64,000 bases of DNA from Cladocopium goreaui (taxonomy: Eukaryota > Sar > Dinophyceae > Suessiales > Symbiodiniaceae). The notes beneath the pieces are model-generated. The model was not told the DNA's origin, made no database searches, and worked only from the letters and a program-made list of their open reading frames with translations. The position numbers were made by a program, and so were the translations under genes. The stretch is from contig CAMXCT020003157.1 in assembly GCA_947184155.2 (NCBI GenBank), positions 519,804 to 583,803 of the forward strand, written 5' to 3'. Shown one piece after another: positions 1-11,832 of the stretch (position 1 is the first letter of the stretch; the number at the start of each line of letters is the position of its first letter).

Positions 1-9
1 ACATGCTCC

Positions 10-960
10 TGATCAGCAAAAAAGTATAGATCACTAAAAATCACAGAATATGCACAGAAACAATGCAATATCGTCATCCGCCGATCCAAGAACACCTCGT
101 TTACTCACATCTAATATGTATGTACATGTATACATATATGTAATATATACAGCGCATGTATACATGTGTATAATGCCGTTGTCGGAGGTTACCATCCTGT
201 TTAATCAACATTTCATTTCGTCGGCAATACCGTGGGAAAATCCCCGACGTGCATTCTAACCCTATTTATTTAGTCCTGAAACCCCTAAAACTCCAAAATT
301 ATTGGCGCATTTTCGACCGTCCCGTGTCTTCCATGTACTGCAAATATGCAGAATTTGCATGCACATTGCAACCAAATCTTTCCATGAACAATAAACAATG
401 TCATGATGTGCAGAAAAAATGCAACATGGTATTGTTAATTTAGATATGAAGAATATACAGGTATTTGCCAAAAACATGATCATGATCAGCAAAAAAGACA
501 TGAAAACATTACAGAATATTGGACAAATGCAATAACGTCTGTGTATAATGCCGTTTTTGGAGGTTACCATTCCGTTTAATCACATTTACATTGTCGTAGG
601 GAATACCGTGGGAAAATCCCCGACGGGCATTCTAACCCTAGGTATTTAGTCCTGAAACCCCTAAAACTCCAATTTTTTTGACGCATTTTCGACCGTCCCG
701 TGTCTTCCATGTACTGCAAATATGCAGAATATGCATGTAAATTGCAAAAAAATCTACCCATGACCAATAAAACATATCATAATATGCAGAAAAGATGCAA
801 CATCGTATTGTAAATATAAATATGCATAATTTGCAGGTATTTTCAAAAAAAACATGTTCATGATCAGCAAAAAAAAGATCAATAAAAAATGGCATATGCA
901 GAAAGAAAATACAATATCGTCATCCGCCGATCCAAGAACACGTCGTTTGCTCACATCTAG
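10..960. repeat. Tandem repeat, unit about 375 bp
   Basis: Two full units and flanking partial ones. Landmarks that recur are TATAATGCCGTT followed by GGAGGTTACCAT (168 and 545), CGACCGTCCCGTGTCTTCCA (near 315 and 690) and TGATCAGCAAAAAA (10, 483, 858). The block CATCCGCCGATCCAAGAACA appears at both ends (about 77 and 920). Short open frames inside repeat with the unit and are not genes. Confidence 0.85.
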
Positions 961-3230
961 ATTTCATTTATCTATTTAAAACCTATACGTATAGAATTCA
1001 GAAGTTTTGGGGGCATATGCTGCGGAGGCATTCTAACCTACAAAAAACAAGGTTTGGTGGCCCCGGCAAACCAAGCTTTTGGTCGGTTTTAGACTACGGT
1101 ATTTTACGGTTTTTTATTGGTTTTGATGAATTTTTACAGGTTTTCGACGGTTTTTCTACGGGTTGTGGCGAAGCTGCTTCATCAAAAACCTGGTTTTGTT
1201 GGCTAAAACCTGTTTTTCTTCGCAGAAACTAGCTCAAAGCCAGGTGTTGATACCTCGACCCGCTTTTTTCAGGGATTTGGTTGATGTAGGATATATGATG
1301 ATGATATCAAACTTTGGTAAGTATTTATCTCAACCGTCATTGGGGACCAAGATTTCATTTATCTATACAAAACCTAGATAGAATTCAGAAGTTTTGGGGG
1401 CATATGCTGCGGAGGCATTCTAACCCTACAAAAAACAAGCTTTGGTGGCCCCGGCAAACCAAGCTTTTGGACGGTTTTCGACTACGGTATTTTACGGTTT
1501 TTTATTGGTTTTGATGAATTTTTACAGGTTTTGGATGGTCTTTCTACGGGTTGTGGCGAAGCTGCTTCATCAAAAACCTGGTTTTGTTGGCTAAAACCTG
1601 TTTTTTTCGCAGAAACTAGCTCAAAACCAGGTGTTGATACCTCGAGCCGCGGCAAACCAAGCTTTTGGACGGTTTTCGACTACGGTATTTTACGGGTTTT
1701 TATGGGTTTTGATGAATTTTTACAGGTTTTGGATGGTCTTTCTACGGGTTGTGGCGAAGCTGCTTCATCAAAAACCTGGTTTTGTTGGCTAAAACCTGTT
1801 TTTTTCGCAGAAACTAGCTCAAAACCAGGTGTTGATACCTCGACCCGCTTTTTTCAGGGATTTGGTTGATGTAGGATATATGATGATGATATCAAACTCT
1901 GGTAAGTATTTATCTCAACCGTCATTGGGGACCAAGATTTCATTTATCTATACAAAACCTAGATAGAATTCAGAAGTTTTGGGGGCATATGCTGCGGAGG
2001 CATTCTAACCCTACAAAAAACAAGGTTTGGTGGCCCCGGCAAACCAAGCTTTTGGACGGTTTTAGACTACGGTATTTTACGTTTTTTATTGGTTTTGATG
2101 AATTTTACAGGTTTTCGACGGTTTTTCTACGGGTTGTGGCGAAGTTGCTTCATCAAAAACCTGGTTTTGTTGGCTAAAACCTGTTTTTTTCGCAGAAACT
2201 AGCTCAAAACCAGGTTTTGAAACCTCGACCCGTTTTTTTCAGGGATTTGGTTGATGTAGGATATAAATATAAGTATAAATATAAGTATAAATATAAAATA
2301 TAAATATAATATATATATATATATATAATTATATATATATATTATATTTAAATTCTATATAGAATTCAGCTGTTTTGGGGGCAAATGCTGCGGAGGCATT
2401 CTAACCCTACAAAAAATAAAGGCTTGGTGGCCCTGGCAAACCAAGTTTTTGGTCGGTTTTGGACTATGGTTTTTTACGGGTTATGATGGGTCTTGATGAG
2501 TTTTTATAGGTTTTTGACGGTCTTTCTGGAGGTTGTGGCGAAGCTGCTTCATCAAAAACATGGTTTTGTTGACAAAAGCCGTTTTTTTCGCAGAAACTAG
2601 CTCAAAACCAGGTTTTGATAGCTCGACCCGCTTTTTTCAGGGATTTGGTTGATGTAGTATATACACATAAAATGATGATGATCAAAACTGTGGTAAGTAC
2701 TTTTCTCAACCGTCATTGGGGACCAAGATTTCATTTATCTACTTAAAATATATTATATATATATATATAGAATTCAGAAGTTTTGGCGGCATACCCTGTA
2801 AGAAACAAGTTTTGGTGGCCCCGGCAAACCAAGTTTTTGGTCGGTTTTGGACTACGGTGTTTTTTGCGGGTTTTTAATTGGTTTTGATGAGTTTTTATAG
2901 GTTTTTGACGGTCTTTCTGGAGGTTGTGGCGAAGCTGCTTCATCAAAAACATGGTTTTGTTGACAAAAGCCGTTTTTTTTCGCAGAAACTAGCTCAAAAC
3001 CAGGTTTTGATAGCTCGACCCGCTTTTTTCAGGGATTTGGTTGATGTAGTATATACATAAATATATATATACATATATATACATATACATATATATATAT
3101 ACACATATATATATATATATATCATATTTAAAATCTATATAGAATTCAGATGTTTTGGAGGCATATGCTGCGGAGGCATTCTAACCCTACAAAAAGAAAG
3201 GTTTGGTGGCCCCGGCACAACAGGTAGGCA
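961..3230. repeat. Tandem repeat, unit about 390 bp, six copies
   Basis: The landmark ATAGAATTCAGAAGTTTTGG followed by CATATGCTGCGGAGGCATTC starts units near 963, 1352, 1938, 2345, 2734 and 3125. The second unit holds an extra internal duplication of about 197 bp (1453-1650 repeated at 1650-1850). Units end in AT-rich (TA)n tracts that vary in length. All frames here are repeat shadows. Confidence 0.85.
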
Positions 3231-3379
3231 AGTTTGATCAAACAATTTTTGAACATTTTTATCCACATTTACCAGCATAATACGGACTGAAAGGTAGAAT
3301 TTTAGTAGAATTTTTAAGACAATTTTCGGGGGGGCATTCTAACTTTCAATGGATTTTTTTTGGTGGCAGGCGCGTCATT

Positions 3380-5055
3380 CTAACTTTCAGTCCGGCGGTA
3401 TAATTCATTAAATTCATTTAATTAGTTTCATGAATTAAATGAATTAAATAGAAAACCTTTTTAATTCATTAAATTCATTTAATTCATTGAATTATTTGAA
3501 TGAATGAAATGAATTAAATAGAAACCTATTTAATTCATTAAATTCATTTAATTCATTGAATAACTTTAATTAATTAAATGAATGAAATGTCATTAAAGTC
3601 ATTAAATTAATTTAATTCATTTAATTAGTTTAATGAATTAAATGAATTAAATGAGTTAAATGAATTGAATGAATTAAATAGATTAAATGGAAAACTGTTG
3701 CTGGAATCTGAGGGCCCTAGGAATTAAATGAATTAAATAAATTAGATGGAAAACTGTTTCTGGAATCTGGGGACTCCAGGAACTAAATGAATTCAATGAA
3801 TTAAATGGAAAATCTATTTAATTCATTAAATCCATTTAATTAGTTAAATGAATTAAATGAATCAAATAGAAAACCTATTTAATTAAATAAATTCATTTAA
3901 TTCACTGCATTAATTTCATGAATTAAATGAATTACATGGAAAATCTGTTTAATTCATTTAATTCATTGAAATAATTTAATTAATTTAATTAATTTAATGA
4001 ATTAAATGGAAAATTGTTGCTGGAATCTGAGGGCCCCAGGAATTAAATGAATTAAATGAATTAAATGGAAAATCTATTTAATTCATTTAATTCATTAAAC
4101 TAATTAAATGAATTAAATGGAAAATAAATTCAATTCATTAAAATCATTAAATTAATTTAATGAATTAAATGAATTAAATTAACAATTTATTTAATTCATT
4201 TAATTCATTTAATTAGTTTAATGTATTAAAGAATTAAATGAATTAAAAAAAAATAAATGGAAAACTGTTTCTGGAATCTGGGAACCTAAGGAATTAAATG
4301 AATTAAATGAATTATATGGAAAATCAATGTAATTCATTTAATTCATTGAATTAGGTTTATGAATTGGATGTTAAAAAAAATAATTCAATGGAAAACTGTT
4401 TCTGATTCTGGGGACCCCAGGAATAAAATGAATTAAATGAATTGAATGGAAAATATATGTTATTCATTAAATTCATTTAATTCATTTAATTAGTTAAATG
4501 AATTAAATGAATTAAATGAATGAAATAACTTAAATGGAAAACTGTTTCTGGAATCTGGGGACCCTAGGAATTGAATGAATTAAAATGAATTAAATGGAAA
4601 TCTGTTTAATTCATTTAATTCAAATAATTCATGTAATTAATTCGATGAATTAAATGAATTAAATGGAAAATCTATTTAGTTCATTAAACTCATTTTATTC
4701 ATTTAATTCGTTTCATGAATTAAATGAATTCAATTAATCAAATGAATTAAATGGAAAACTGTTTCTGGAATCTGGTGACACCAGGAATTAAATGAATTAA
4801 ATGAAATAAATGGAAAATCAATTTAATTCGGTTAATTCATTAAATGAATTAAATGAATTAAATGGAAAATCTAGTTAATTCATTAAATTCATTAAATTCT
4901 TTTAATTAATTGAATGTTAATTCATTTAATCCATTAAACTAATTAAATGAGTTAAATGGAAAATCTATTTAATTCATTAAATTCATTAAATTCGTTTAAT
5001 TAAATGAATTAAATGGAAAATCTATTTAATTCATGTAATTAGTTTACTGAAGCTA
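3380..5055. repeat. AATTAAATG / CATTTAATT 9-mer array
   Basis: About 1.7 kb made of the 9-mer AATTAAATG in direct runs alternating with runs of its complement, so neighbouring blocks can pair as hairpins. A second motif, CTGTTTCTGGAATCTGGGGA with a following CCAGG, recurs at about 3690, 3750, 4010, 4265, 4395, 4540 and 4755 and always sits at the same place relative to the 9-mer runs. No coding potential seen. Confidence 0.85.
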
Positions 5056-5223
5056 ACTATTTTCCATTGAATGAAAGCCAGAAAGGGAACAATCACATAG
5101 ACCCTATTATACCCTCTATTTGCTCTCTGGATATTTCATAGCTAGCTCCTCAGCTGTCTTACTTTATACTTAGAGTCTTCTTGATTTGGGTTGAACCTTA
5201 GGAAATATAGAATAACCAAAACA

Positions 5224-5681
5224 TCGAGAAAACCAAAAAAACAAAAAAACAAAACTTTTCAGAGAATGTTTGGTCTGAGGCTCATGTTTGGTTTTTTTTG
5301 GTTTTGCCTAGGTTTTTTTTGGTTTTTTGGTCTTGACCTTGAAAAAACTAAAAAAACTCGAGGTTTTTTGTTTTTTTGGATAAAATGATGGTTAAAGAAG
5401 TGTGAAATTTTTGTTTTGTTTTTTCATTGCGCAGCCAAAAAGAAACTAAAGCCACAAACACCCAAAAACAAAAAAAAACCTTGAGTTTTTTTGGTTTTTC
5501 ACACTTCTTTAACCATCATTTTATCCAAAAAACAAAAAACCTTGAGTTTTTTTAGTTTTTTCAAGGTCAAGACCAATAAAAAACAAAAAAAAACTAGGCA
5601 AAACCAAAAAAAACCTAACATGAGCCTCAGACCAAACATTCTCTGGAAAGTTTTGTTTTTTTTGTTTTTTTGGGTTTCTCG
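5224..5681. repeat. Foldback (inverted repeat, arms about 185 bp)
   Basis: Left arm 5224-5408 and right arm 5496-5681 are near-perfect reverse complements around an 87 bp spacer. Both are purine/pyrimidine skewed (A-runs and T-runs broken by single bases). Further partial T-rich copies follow to about 5830. The open frames on both strands here (for example 5491-5865 plus, 5499-5852 minus) mirror one another because of the inverted repeat and are not genes. Confidence 0.85.
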
Positions 5682-5879
5682 AGGTTTTTTTGGTTTTGTC
5701 AATAGAGCTTTCCCAAAGAGTCTCCAAATATTGTCTTTTGTTGGTTTTCTCGAGTTTTTTTGGGGGGGTTTTCCCCATGGATTCTCTCCAAAAGAGTCGT
5801 CAAATATTGTTTTTTTCCAACTTGTTTTGATAGTGTGCACAGCTACTACCACAAGACATCTTTAAAAAATAACTGACTC

Positions 5880-6060
5880 TTATACATATATGCAAATAAA
5901 TATATTATATATATACATGTAGAGACAATATATCAAAATGCTCTGAGGTAGATCTCAGGGGGGGGTACCATATATATATATATATTATATATATTATATA
6001 TATATATATTATATGTACAATATTATGTAATCATATATAACTACATAGTATTGATGGGGG
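5880..6060. repeat. AT-rich dinucleotide tract
   Basis: (TA)n tracts with a G-run; nothing else seen. Confidence 0.8.
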
Positions 6061-6199
6061 TTACAAACCAACAAACATTTCACTGTGCACCACCGTCCAG
6101 CGGCAGGTGACAGGGCCTATGAAAAAACAACCGCAGCTCAGGGTCCATCGTCCACATGTACCATGAAATGGTCATGAAATGGGGTATCCCCCAAGTTTT

Positions 6200-6310
6200 G
6201 ATACCATCTGGTGATTTAACAGTTTGCCATGGAAAATCACCATTTTTTAATAGGTAAACCATCTATAAATGGTGGATCTTTCCATGGCTATGTTAGTCAT
6301 AACCGGAAAA
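6200..6310. mobile_element. Family A inverted-repeat element (degenerate)
   Basis: Carries the family A core: GCCATGGAAAATCACCATTT on the left and CCATGGCTATGTTAGTCATA on the right as imperfect inverted halves. The ends have decayed compared with the best copies at 52822 and 49909. Confidence 0.6.
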
Positions 6311-6504
6311 TGTATCCAAAGATTGTATCTCACCCCCTACAGGTGAACAAATAGTGCGGTTATGGGCAAACATGACACCAGTTAAAACAGACTGGTATAT
6401 TTTTCTTGCGTCCTGCTTCATAACCCATCGCCAGGGGTATAACTTTGATATGTTTCATCTAAGTACCCCAAATTTAGGACCCCCCAAATCCACCTTTTGC
6501 TTGC

Positions 6505-6546
6505 GGGTGAGATCGCCATTTGTTGCAGCATTCAGTCTCATCACAA
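6505..6546 (-). CDS. G1 candidate exon (downstream-most)
   Basis: Minus-strand open stretch reading LNAATNGDLTRKQK before a GT donor (AAAAG then GTGGAT). It is short and its acceptor is weak, so this is the least certain exon of G1. It lies 160 bp downstream of the previous G1 exon on the same strand. Confidence 0.35.
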
Positions 6547-6708
6547 TATTGATTACATATCTTTATTGCCACGATATCCCCAAATTCAGAAAATTCCACT
6601 GATACTGTAGAAATTCTGCACCAGTTGGTATAGATGGTCTATCCGATGTCCCCTTATCATACACTTGTATGTAGTCCCAGTGTTTCAGGCGAATCCCAAT
6701 TGGCATAC

Positions 6709-6804
6709 CAACTGGTGCAGGGCTCCCTAAATCCAAGTGACTCCAAACGATCCTGCTCTTCTGCCTCGCCCGGCGTGGAATGGCCAGAGAATGTCTTACT
6801 TGAA
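6709..6804 (-). CDS. G1 exon, unknown protein
   Basis: The acceptor is excellent (pyrimidine run CCCTTTTTTCTTCCAG) and the exon can end at a GT donor (TTG then GTATGC). One base completes a codon, then the frame reads SSKTFSGHSTPGEAEEQDRL and on to a Gly-Phe-Arg-Glu-Pro stretch. Charged, low-complexity and probably surface exposed. The same DNA is open on the plus strand, but there it lacks good splice sites. Confidence 0.55.
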
Positions 6805-6970
6805 CTGGAAGAAAAAAGGGATTGGATTGAAGCAACAAACCCATGTTGGCATAGAAGCAACCCAGTTTGCAAATATTGCGATTGAAATGGAATTAACAAG
6901 ATTTCAATATGTTTAATCATGAAACATCGGTAATCAAACCAGCATGTTCATGTCGAGAGCTAAACGAAAC

Positions 6971-7024
6971 TCGGGATTTCAGCTCTTGAATCCTTCCACG
7001 TCCTAAGCTGTCCAAATTGAAGCC
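6971..7024 (-). CDS. G1 exon, unknown protein
   Basis: Eighteen codons reading GFNLDSLGRGRIQELKSR between an AG acceptor (GACGTGAG) and a GT donor (CGA then GTTTCG). It enters in phase 0, matching the end of the exon at 8260-8332. To match the next exon at 6709-6804 it should end two bases into a codon, which would need an earlier GC or GA donor; the exact 3' edge is therefore open. Confidence 0.5.
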
Positions 7025-7199
7025 CTCACGTCAGATGCAAATCCCCGATTATGTGCATACCTCGTTTTGACATGTCCCATTCTGTTGGAGAAAAAAAATG
7101 ATGTTTCACCAAACTGAAACTTACTGGTGCGTTTTACGCAGGGAATTTTCGGGAAGGATCCATTTCATCACTATAGTAATAATCATCCCAGCAACCCCC

Positions 7200-7350
7200 A
7201 GTCCATCCATTCCCTACTACGCGCCAGTAACTGAAACATGGAAAATCTGGAAATTTGAAGCTGGCGATCTTTCCGCTGACCCACAAGATCTGTTGGTCTA
7301 CCGAATCTCCCTACGGGACGATCGAATCTTCCCATGTCCCAAACTCTGCT
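7200..7350. other. Possible exon, strand unresolved
   Basis: Open on plus (GDLSADPQDLLVYRISLRDD) and on minus (GRFDRPVGRFGRPTDLVGQR). The plus reading has the better codon bias but it lies inside minus-strand gene G1. No convincing splice pair on either strand. Confidence 0.2.
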
Positions 7351-7379
7351 CCGCCATTGACATATTCCCATTCATCCAC

Positions 7380-7850
7380 TTGTATATATATATATATACA
7401 TACAGTAATATGAATTAAACTATATGTATATATATATATATGTATACATTATGTGAAAATTAATTCTACAATATGTATGTATATATATAATATGATTTAA
7501 ATAATATGTATATATATATATACATTATTATACATTTATTTTACAATATGTATATATATATATATAGAATATAAATATATATATGTATATATATGATTTA
7601 AATAATATGTATATATGTAAACATTATTATACATTAACTATACAATATGTAAACAAATATATATATATATATATATATAATAAATGAATTAAAGAATATG
7701 TATATATGTATGCATTAATATATATTAATTATACAATATGTAAATAAATATATATATATATGAATTCAATAATATGTATATATGTATACATAATTGTACA
7801 TTAATTATACAATATGTCTATGTATATATATATATATAATATGTGGTACC
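7380..7850. repeat. AT-rich tandem repeat, period about 100 bp
   Basis: Repeated units of (TA)n tracts with the linker TACAATATGTA and an ATGAATTAAA-like motif; five degenerate units. Confidence 0.75.
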
Positions 7851-8259
7851 TGCACTAACGACCTTGAAATCATGTAGACAGTTCCTAAACAAGTTCTTAT
7901 TTCTGAAGTGAGACATGAAATGACATCCATAAAGACGGCTGACAAAGACACTAGCCAACCAAATTAAGATGACGGTGACCCTGTCTGACCTAGTTTGTAT
8001 CCGCATTACCGGCTCGTGCATGTCCAATTCTCCATCCCATTCTGAGTAGATTCAATATACAGATAACCGCAATGCTGGGAAACCACTACAATCCAGCCAT
8101 ACATTGACCACACTATATAATCACACCTGAATGGTGCATTGAATTCTTATCAAAAAAACAGAACACACAAAAAAAAAACTGTTTAAATCGTCTGAAATCC
8201 GCATCTTTGATTCAATTAAGCATGGTTTTTCACCGTGTTAAACACCCATTTTGGTTCAC

Positions 8260-8332
8260 CATTTTTTTTGTCGCCTCCATGTCCTTCTTGGCTCTGCTCT
8301 TGTCAATGCGCTTGACGAAGCTGTCCGGGTCC
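8260..8332 (-). CDS. G1 exon, basic unknown protein
   Basis: Acceptor TTCTGCAG, then one base plus 24 codons: DPDSFVKRIDKSRAKKDMEA and TKKM, ending before GTGAACC. Strong G/C bias at third positions (GAC, CCG, AGC, TTC, GTC, AAG). The first base completes the Arg codon begun by the exon at 8736-8811, so the join reads GDCPR-DPDSF. A lysine-rich helix is likely. No family recognised. Confidence 0.7.
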
Positions 8333-8735
8333 CTGCAGAACTTGGACCGTGAACGCTAGGATTTGGTGTGACCAAAAACAATGAAGATATATCTATGGTT
8401 GCAGATATATCTATGGTTACTATGGTTGCTAGGGTTTCATGGTGATTTAATGGTGTTTTAACAATGAAAATCTATATGAATGGAGGGCTAATGATAATTC
8501 ATCATAGAAAAATATCATGTTAATATCATGTTGATAGTTCATGATATATGGAGGTGTCCGTTTTGTCATCCAAGTCATGGATGATCATGTTAGTATTTGA
8601 ATGTCAGAGTGACTTGGGGGTCTCCCACGACTTAAGAAACCCCTATAGATCTTATACTGGAGATTCCAACCCGGAAAAAATGAGTTTTTGATCAACATGG
8701 TTTTATTTTTAGTTTGTAAAGGAGATTTACATGAC

Positions 8736-8811
8736 CTTGGGCAGTCCCCTGCGACAATGGGTATGAAGTCAAACTGCTTGGTGAATGTGGACGTGAAAAA
8801 TCCATCAGCCT
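8736..8811 (-). CDS. G1 exon, unknown protein
   Basis: Two bases, 24 codons, two bases: ADGFFTSTFTKQFDFIPIVA then GDCP. The donor is a consensus CCAAG with GTCATG. Phase is consistent with both neighbours (Glu completed from 9262-9385; Arg completed in 8260-8332). An overlapping frame (KQSVRYAPDMTIYDLIKRLM) is also open but has weaker codon bias and no matching phase. Confidence 0.7.
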
Positions 8812-9261
8812 CTTGATCAGGTCATAAATGGTCATATCAGGCGCGTATCGAACCGACTGTTTCATTAGATTCTCATAGTCATTTACCATTTATTTTCTTT
8901 TTCAGGTTATAGATGGTTATAGATGGGGTTATGATTTCATAAATAGGATTATAACCAACTTAGAACTGTTTTTATATTTTTTTCGGGCCATAATTAACTG
9001 TAGATTGTCTTGATCATTCTTGAGGCAATGCTGACCCATTATTGATAAACGCCTCCTGGTCTGTTAAATTGGGGAGAGGTATCGTTTGAACAGCCAAGAT
9101 TGTCACTTCTGCGGGGTGACCCTCCAACGAATAAGTCTTTGTCTATCCAGGGTTGACGATAGACAGTTTCATGGCTAATATCTGTACCCAAAGATGGTAA
9201 CAATTTCATTTTCGCTGCATGAAATGATTCCTCTAGGCAAAAATCACAACGTTTCGCAAAC

Positions 9262-9385
9262 CACGGTAGACCCTGCCAGTTGCACCGCTTCGGCGAGGTC
9301 GGCCGAAGCGTAATCCAAGGCACCCTTTCAGCCCGATGAGGAACTCCTTGAACATGAGGGCATGTTCCTCCCCCTTGCCTGGTGG
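9262..9385 (-). CDS. G1 exon, unknown protein
   Basis: Forty-one codons plus one base. It reads PPGKGEEHALMFKEFLIGLK and then a Gly/Arg-rich run, CLGLRFGRPRRSGATGRVYR. Acceptor CCTGGTGAG, donor CCGTG with GTTTGC. It enters in phase 0, as left by the exon at 11209-11266, and leaves one base that the next exon completes. An RG-rich basic segment can bind nucleic acid, but that is only a guess. Confidence 0.7.
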
Positions 9386-9931
9386 CTCACCAGGAGGTCG
9401 TAAATTCGGGACTTTGACAGTAATTTAGCCAACCAAAACGCCAACCAAAACGCCAACCAAGTGGTTTATAGCAGCAAAAATCATCAACCAACATACATCG
9501 GAGTATCATGGAATGTCGTTGTGTTTTTCAGAAAAGAAACACATTCATACGGTGATACTTGATTTACATGAACCGCTCACTAGGATAACCACGGCCAACT
9601 TGTTGGAGCTAACATGGTGCCGTTGGAGAGGATGATTTAACAAGGAGGTGCCCCCCAAAAAAACAGTTGGTTTATAGGTCATCCAACTACATATAACAAA
9701 ATATATTGTGATAAACCATCATATATCAAAGATCAAAGATCGTCTGAAATAAGATCAAATCATAATGTATAGTACTATATCATGATGAATCTAAATACAT
9801 CATAGCGTGTCACAATAAATCGTAATATCCCATAAAATAGAATAATACATCATAATTTAAGGACTGGGCTGGCTTCTTGGCCTGTGAGGATCTCGAGCTA
9901 TTTTCAAATTTTGTAGAGTCATTTAAAAAAT

Positions 9932-10165
9932 GAAAAGGTATTGACAAATTGATTGAAACCATTTATAAAATTCCTAGAGTTATTTAAATTTTAAAAAAAC
10001 TTAGTTATTTATAAAATTCTGAAAATTATCAAAAAATCCTGGAACTATTTAAACAATGAAAAGGTATTGACAAATTGATTGAAACCGTTTATAAATTCCA
10101 ATACCTATTTATCAAATTTCCCGGAACTATTTAAATAGTTATTGAATATTTTTTAAATTTCAGAT
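9932..10165. repeat. AT-rich tandem repeat, period about 126 bp
   Basis: GAAAAGGTATTGACAAATTG recurs at 9932 and 10058 with flanking TTATAAAATTC variants. Intronic to G1. Confidence 0.7.
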
Positions 10166-10619
10166 GGTTATTTACAAACATATACCATCGGTTCCAAAAC
10201 TATTCACAACATGTTAGAAAGGAATTCCAAAAATCTGGGATGGGTATGGAAATGGTTGCTGAGAAGCCAAAGGCATAAAAAAATGTTGCAGTATGTTCAA
10301 AAGATATCGTCAAAATTGCTATTGATATATATATATATATAATTTGCTCTGTTTTGTTCTACCAGATGCTTCAAAACTATGCAGGCTGTACTAACTAGAC
10401 ATAGCATAACATAACTAAACAGGTTTTGCAAAACAGATAATTTATCCTCTACTAGGAAACAGTGAACATATAATCTAGATGTTAAGGTGTTGTTCTTGTT
10501 TGTGAAAAAACGGTTATTTATGTTTAAACCCTGTTAAAAAACTACATCGCTATTCCACTATGTTAAAAACATGATATGTTTTTCAAGAAAAATTGAAATG
10601 AAAATTAGCGATAACTCTA

Positions 10620-10880
10620 AACAACTCAAAGCGGCTCAGAGTGTTTTCTAAAAGAGTGCTTAATAATAGTTCAGAGAGGCTCAGAGCGATTTAGATGTAT
10701 TTATCGTCAAAAACACCATTTTTAACCAAATAATTAGCTCAGAGCGGCTTAGAGCCACTCAGAGCGGCTTCTAAATTTGAAAATCATATGAATAGATCTA
10801 AATGGCTCAGAGCGGCTCAGAACTTTTTCAAAAGGGGTGTATGGTAAAACTCTGAGCGGCTCAGAGCGTTTTTTAAAGTG
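10620..10880. repeat. Cluster of GCTCAGAGCG motifs
   Basis: At least ten copies of GCTCAGAGCG or close variants in 260 bp, in tandem pairs with AT-rich spacers, in both orientations (CTCTGAGC near 10850). The core GCTCAGAGC is itself an odd palindrome. Intronic to G1. Confidence 0.75.
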
Positions 10881-11208
10881 GCCAACTTAAAACATGGTTT
10901 TTTTTAACCGATTTTCAGGTCATAACAAGGAAAAGGGCAAGCAGGCATGTTAGCAAATTCTGATTTGCTTTAAGTTACTGAAAGAATTAATATGCAAACA
11001 CGGGCGCGGATCATTCCATGACTCTACCTGGCAAGAACGAAAGACCCAACTGGAACACATAAAAACAACAAACCAAGGGACGGGTTTTGTAGATGGCGGC
11101 TTTTCATTTTTGAGGACATGTAAGATGTGCTGCCAGGGATGTTTCTAAAGAGCTAAGGCTATGGCTATGGATATTGCCTTTTATCATTTTTTAGCATGGG
11201 CTGGAGAC

Positions 11209-11266
11209 CCTTGTTACAACCCACTCCCTCTTGTTCAGGACAAGGCCCTCCAAAGGCCCGACTCTG
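11209..11266 (-). CDS. G1 exon, unknown protein
   Basis: Acceptor CCCTTTCAG; one base, then RVGPLEGLVLNKREWVVTR with donor ACAAGG before GTCTCC (an alternative donor GTAACA lies nine bases earlier and keeps the same phase). It joins in phase to the exons at 11507-11681 and 9262-9385. Confidence 0.6.
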
Positions 11267-11279
11267 CTGAAAGGGCGGG

Positions 11280-11400
11280 GGGCGGGCTGTGGAAATTCAA
11301 GGGCGGGGAAATGTTTAGAAATTGGATTTTTTAGAAATACCTCTGGGAAATTTAGAAAAAAATCCGGGAGTTTAGAAATAGCGCCCAATCACTCTGAATA
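11280..11400. repeat. TTTAGAAAT-type short repeats
   Basis: Spaced copies of TTTAGAAAT-like motifs, similar to those at 12890-13050; intronic. Confidence 0.5.
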
Positions 11401-11506
11401 GCTCTGCGCCTGCTTGTCTGCAGGAAAAACGACTGAATTCACTGAAAATCAGCCGTGCTCCTGCGCGGATGACTGTAGCTAGGGAGTTTGGGGCCAGGGG
11501 TGCCAC

Positions 11507-11681
11507 ATGTTGGTTCTGAGGGCTCGTCCTGTGAAGCTCTGCTGTCCGAGACCTCTCCGGCCCTGGGACTTGAACACTGGCAACACAATTTCCTTCAGTG
11601 CGTGGTCAAAAACGTACTTCGCACACTCTAGCTTGGCCAACCAGGACTCTGAGGAAAGCCTCAATCGCACGTTGCAGGGCA
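11507..11681 (-). CDS. G1 exon, unknown protein
   Basis: This 175 bp exon is the clearest of G1. It starts after CCCCACCAAG and reads PCNVRLRLSSESWLAKLECA, KYVFDHALKEIVLPVFKSQG and RRGLGQQSFTGRALRTN before a GT donor (AACAT then GTGGCA). Codon use is strongly G/C-ending. Entry and exit phases agree with the exons at 13321-13402 and 11209-11266. The first half looks like an amphipathic helix pair. No domain recognised. Confidence 0.75.
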
Positions 11682-11721
11682 CTTGGTGGGGAGCGCCGCG
11701 CATTTGGAGGTGCACGGTGGC

Positions 11722-11801
11722 AATGGTGGCGGCGATGATGATGATGATGATGGTGATGGTGATGGTGATGGTGATGATGATGATGATGGTGATGGTGATG
11801 G

Positions 11802-11832
<31 letters not shown>

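Noticed and set aside
5491-5865. Frames of 117-124 codons on both strands
   Set aside because: They mirror each other across the inverted repeat and encode Lys/Phe runs from A and T tracts.
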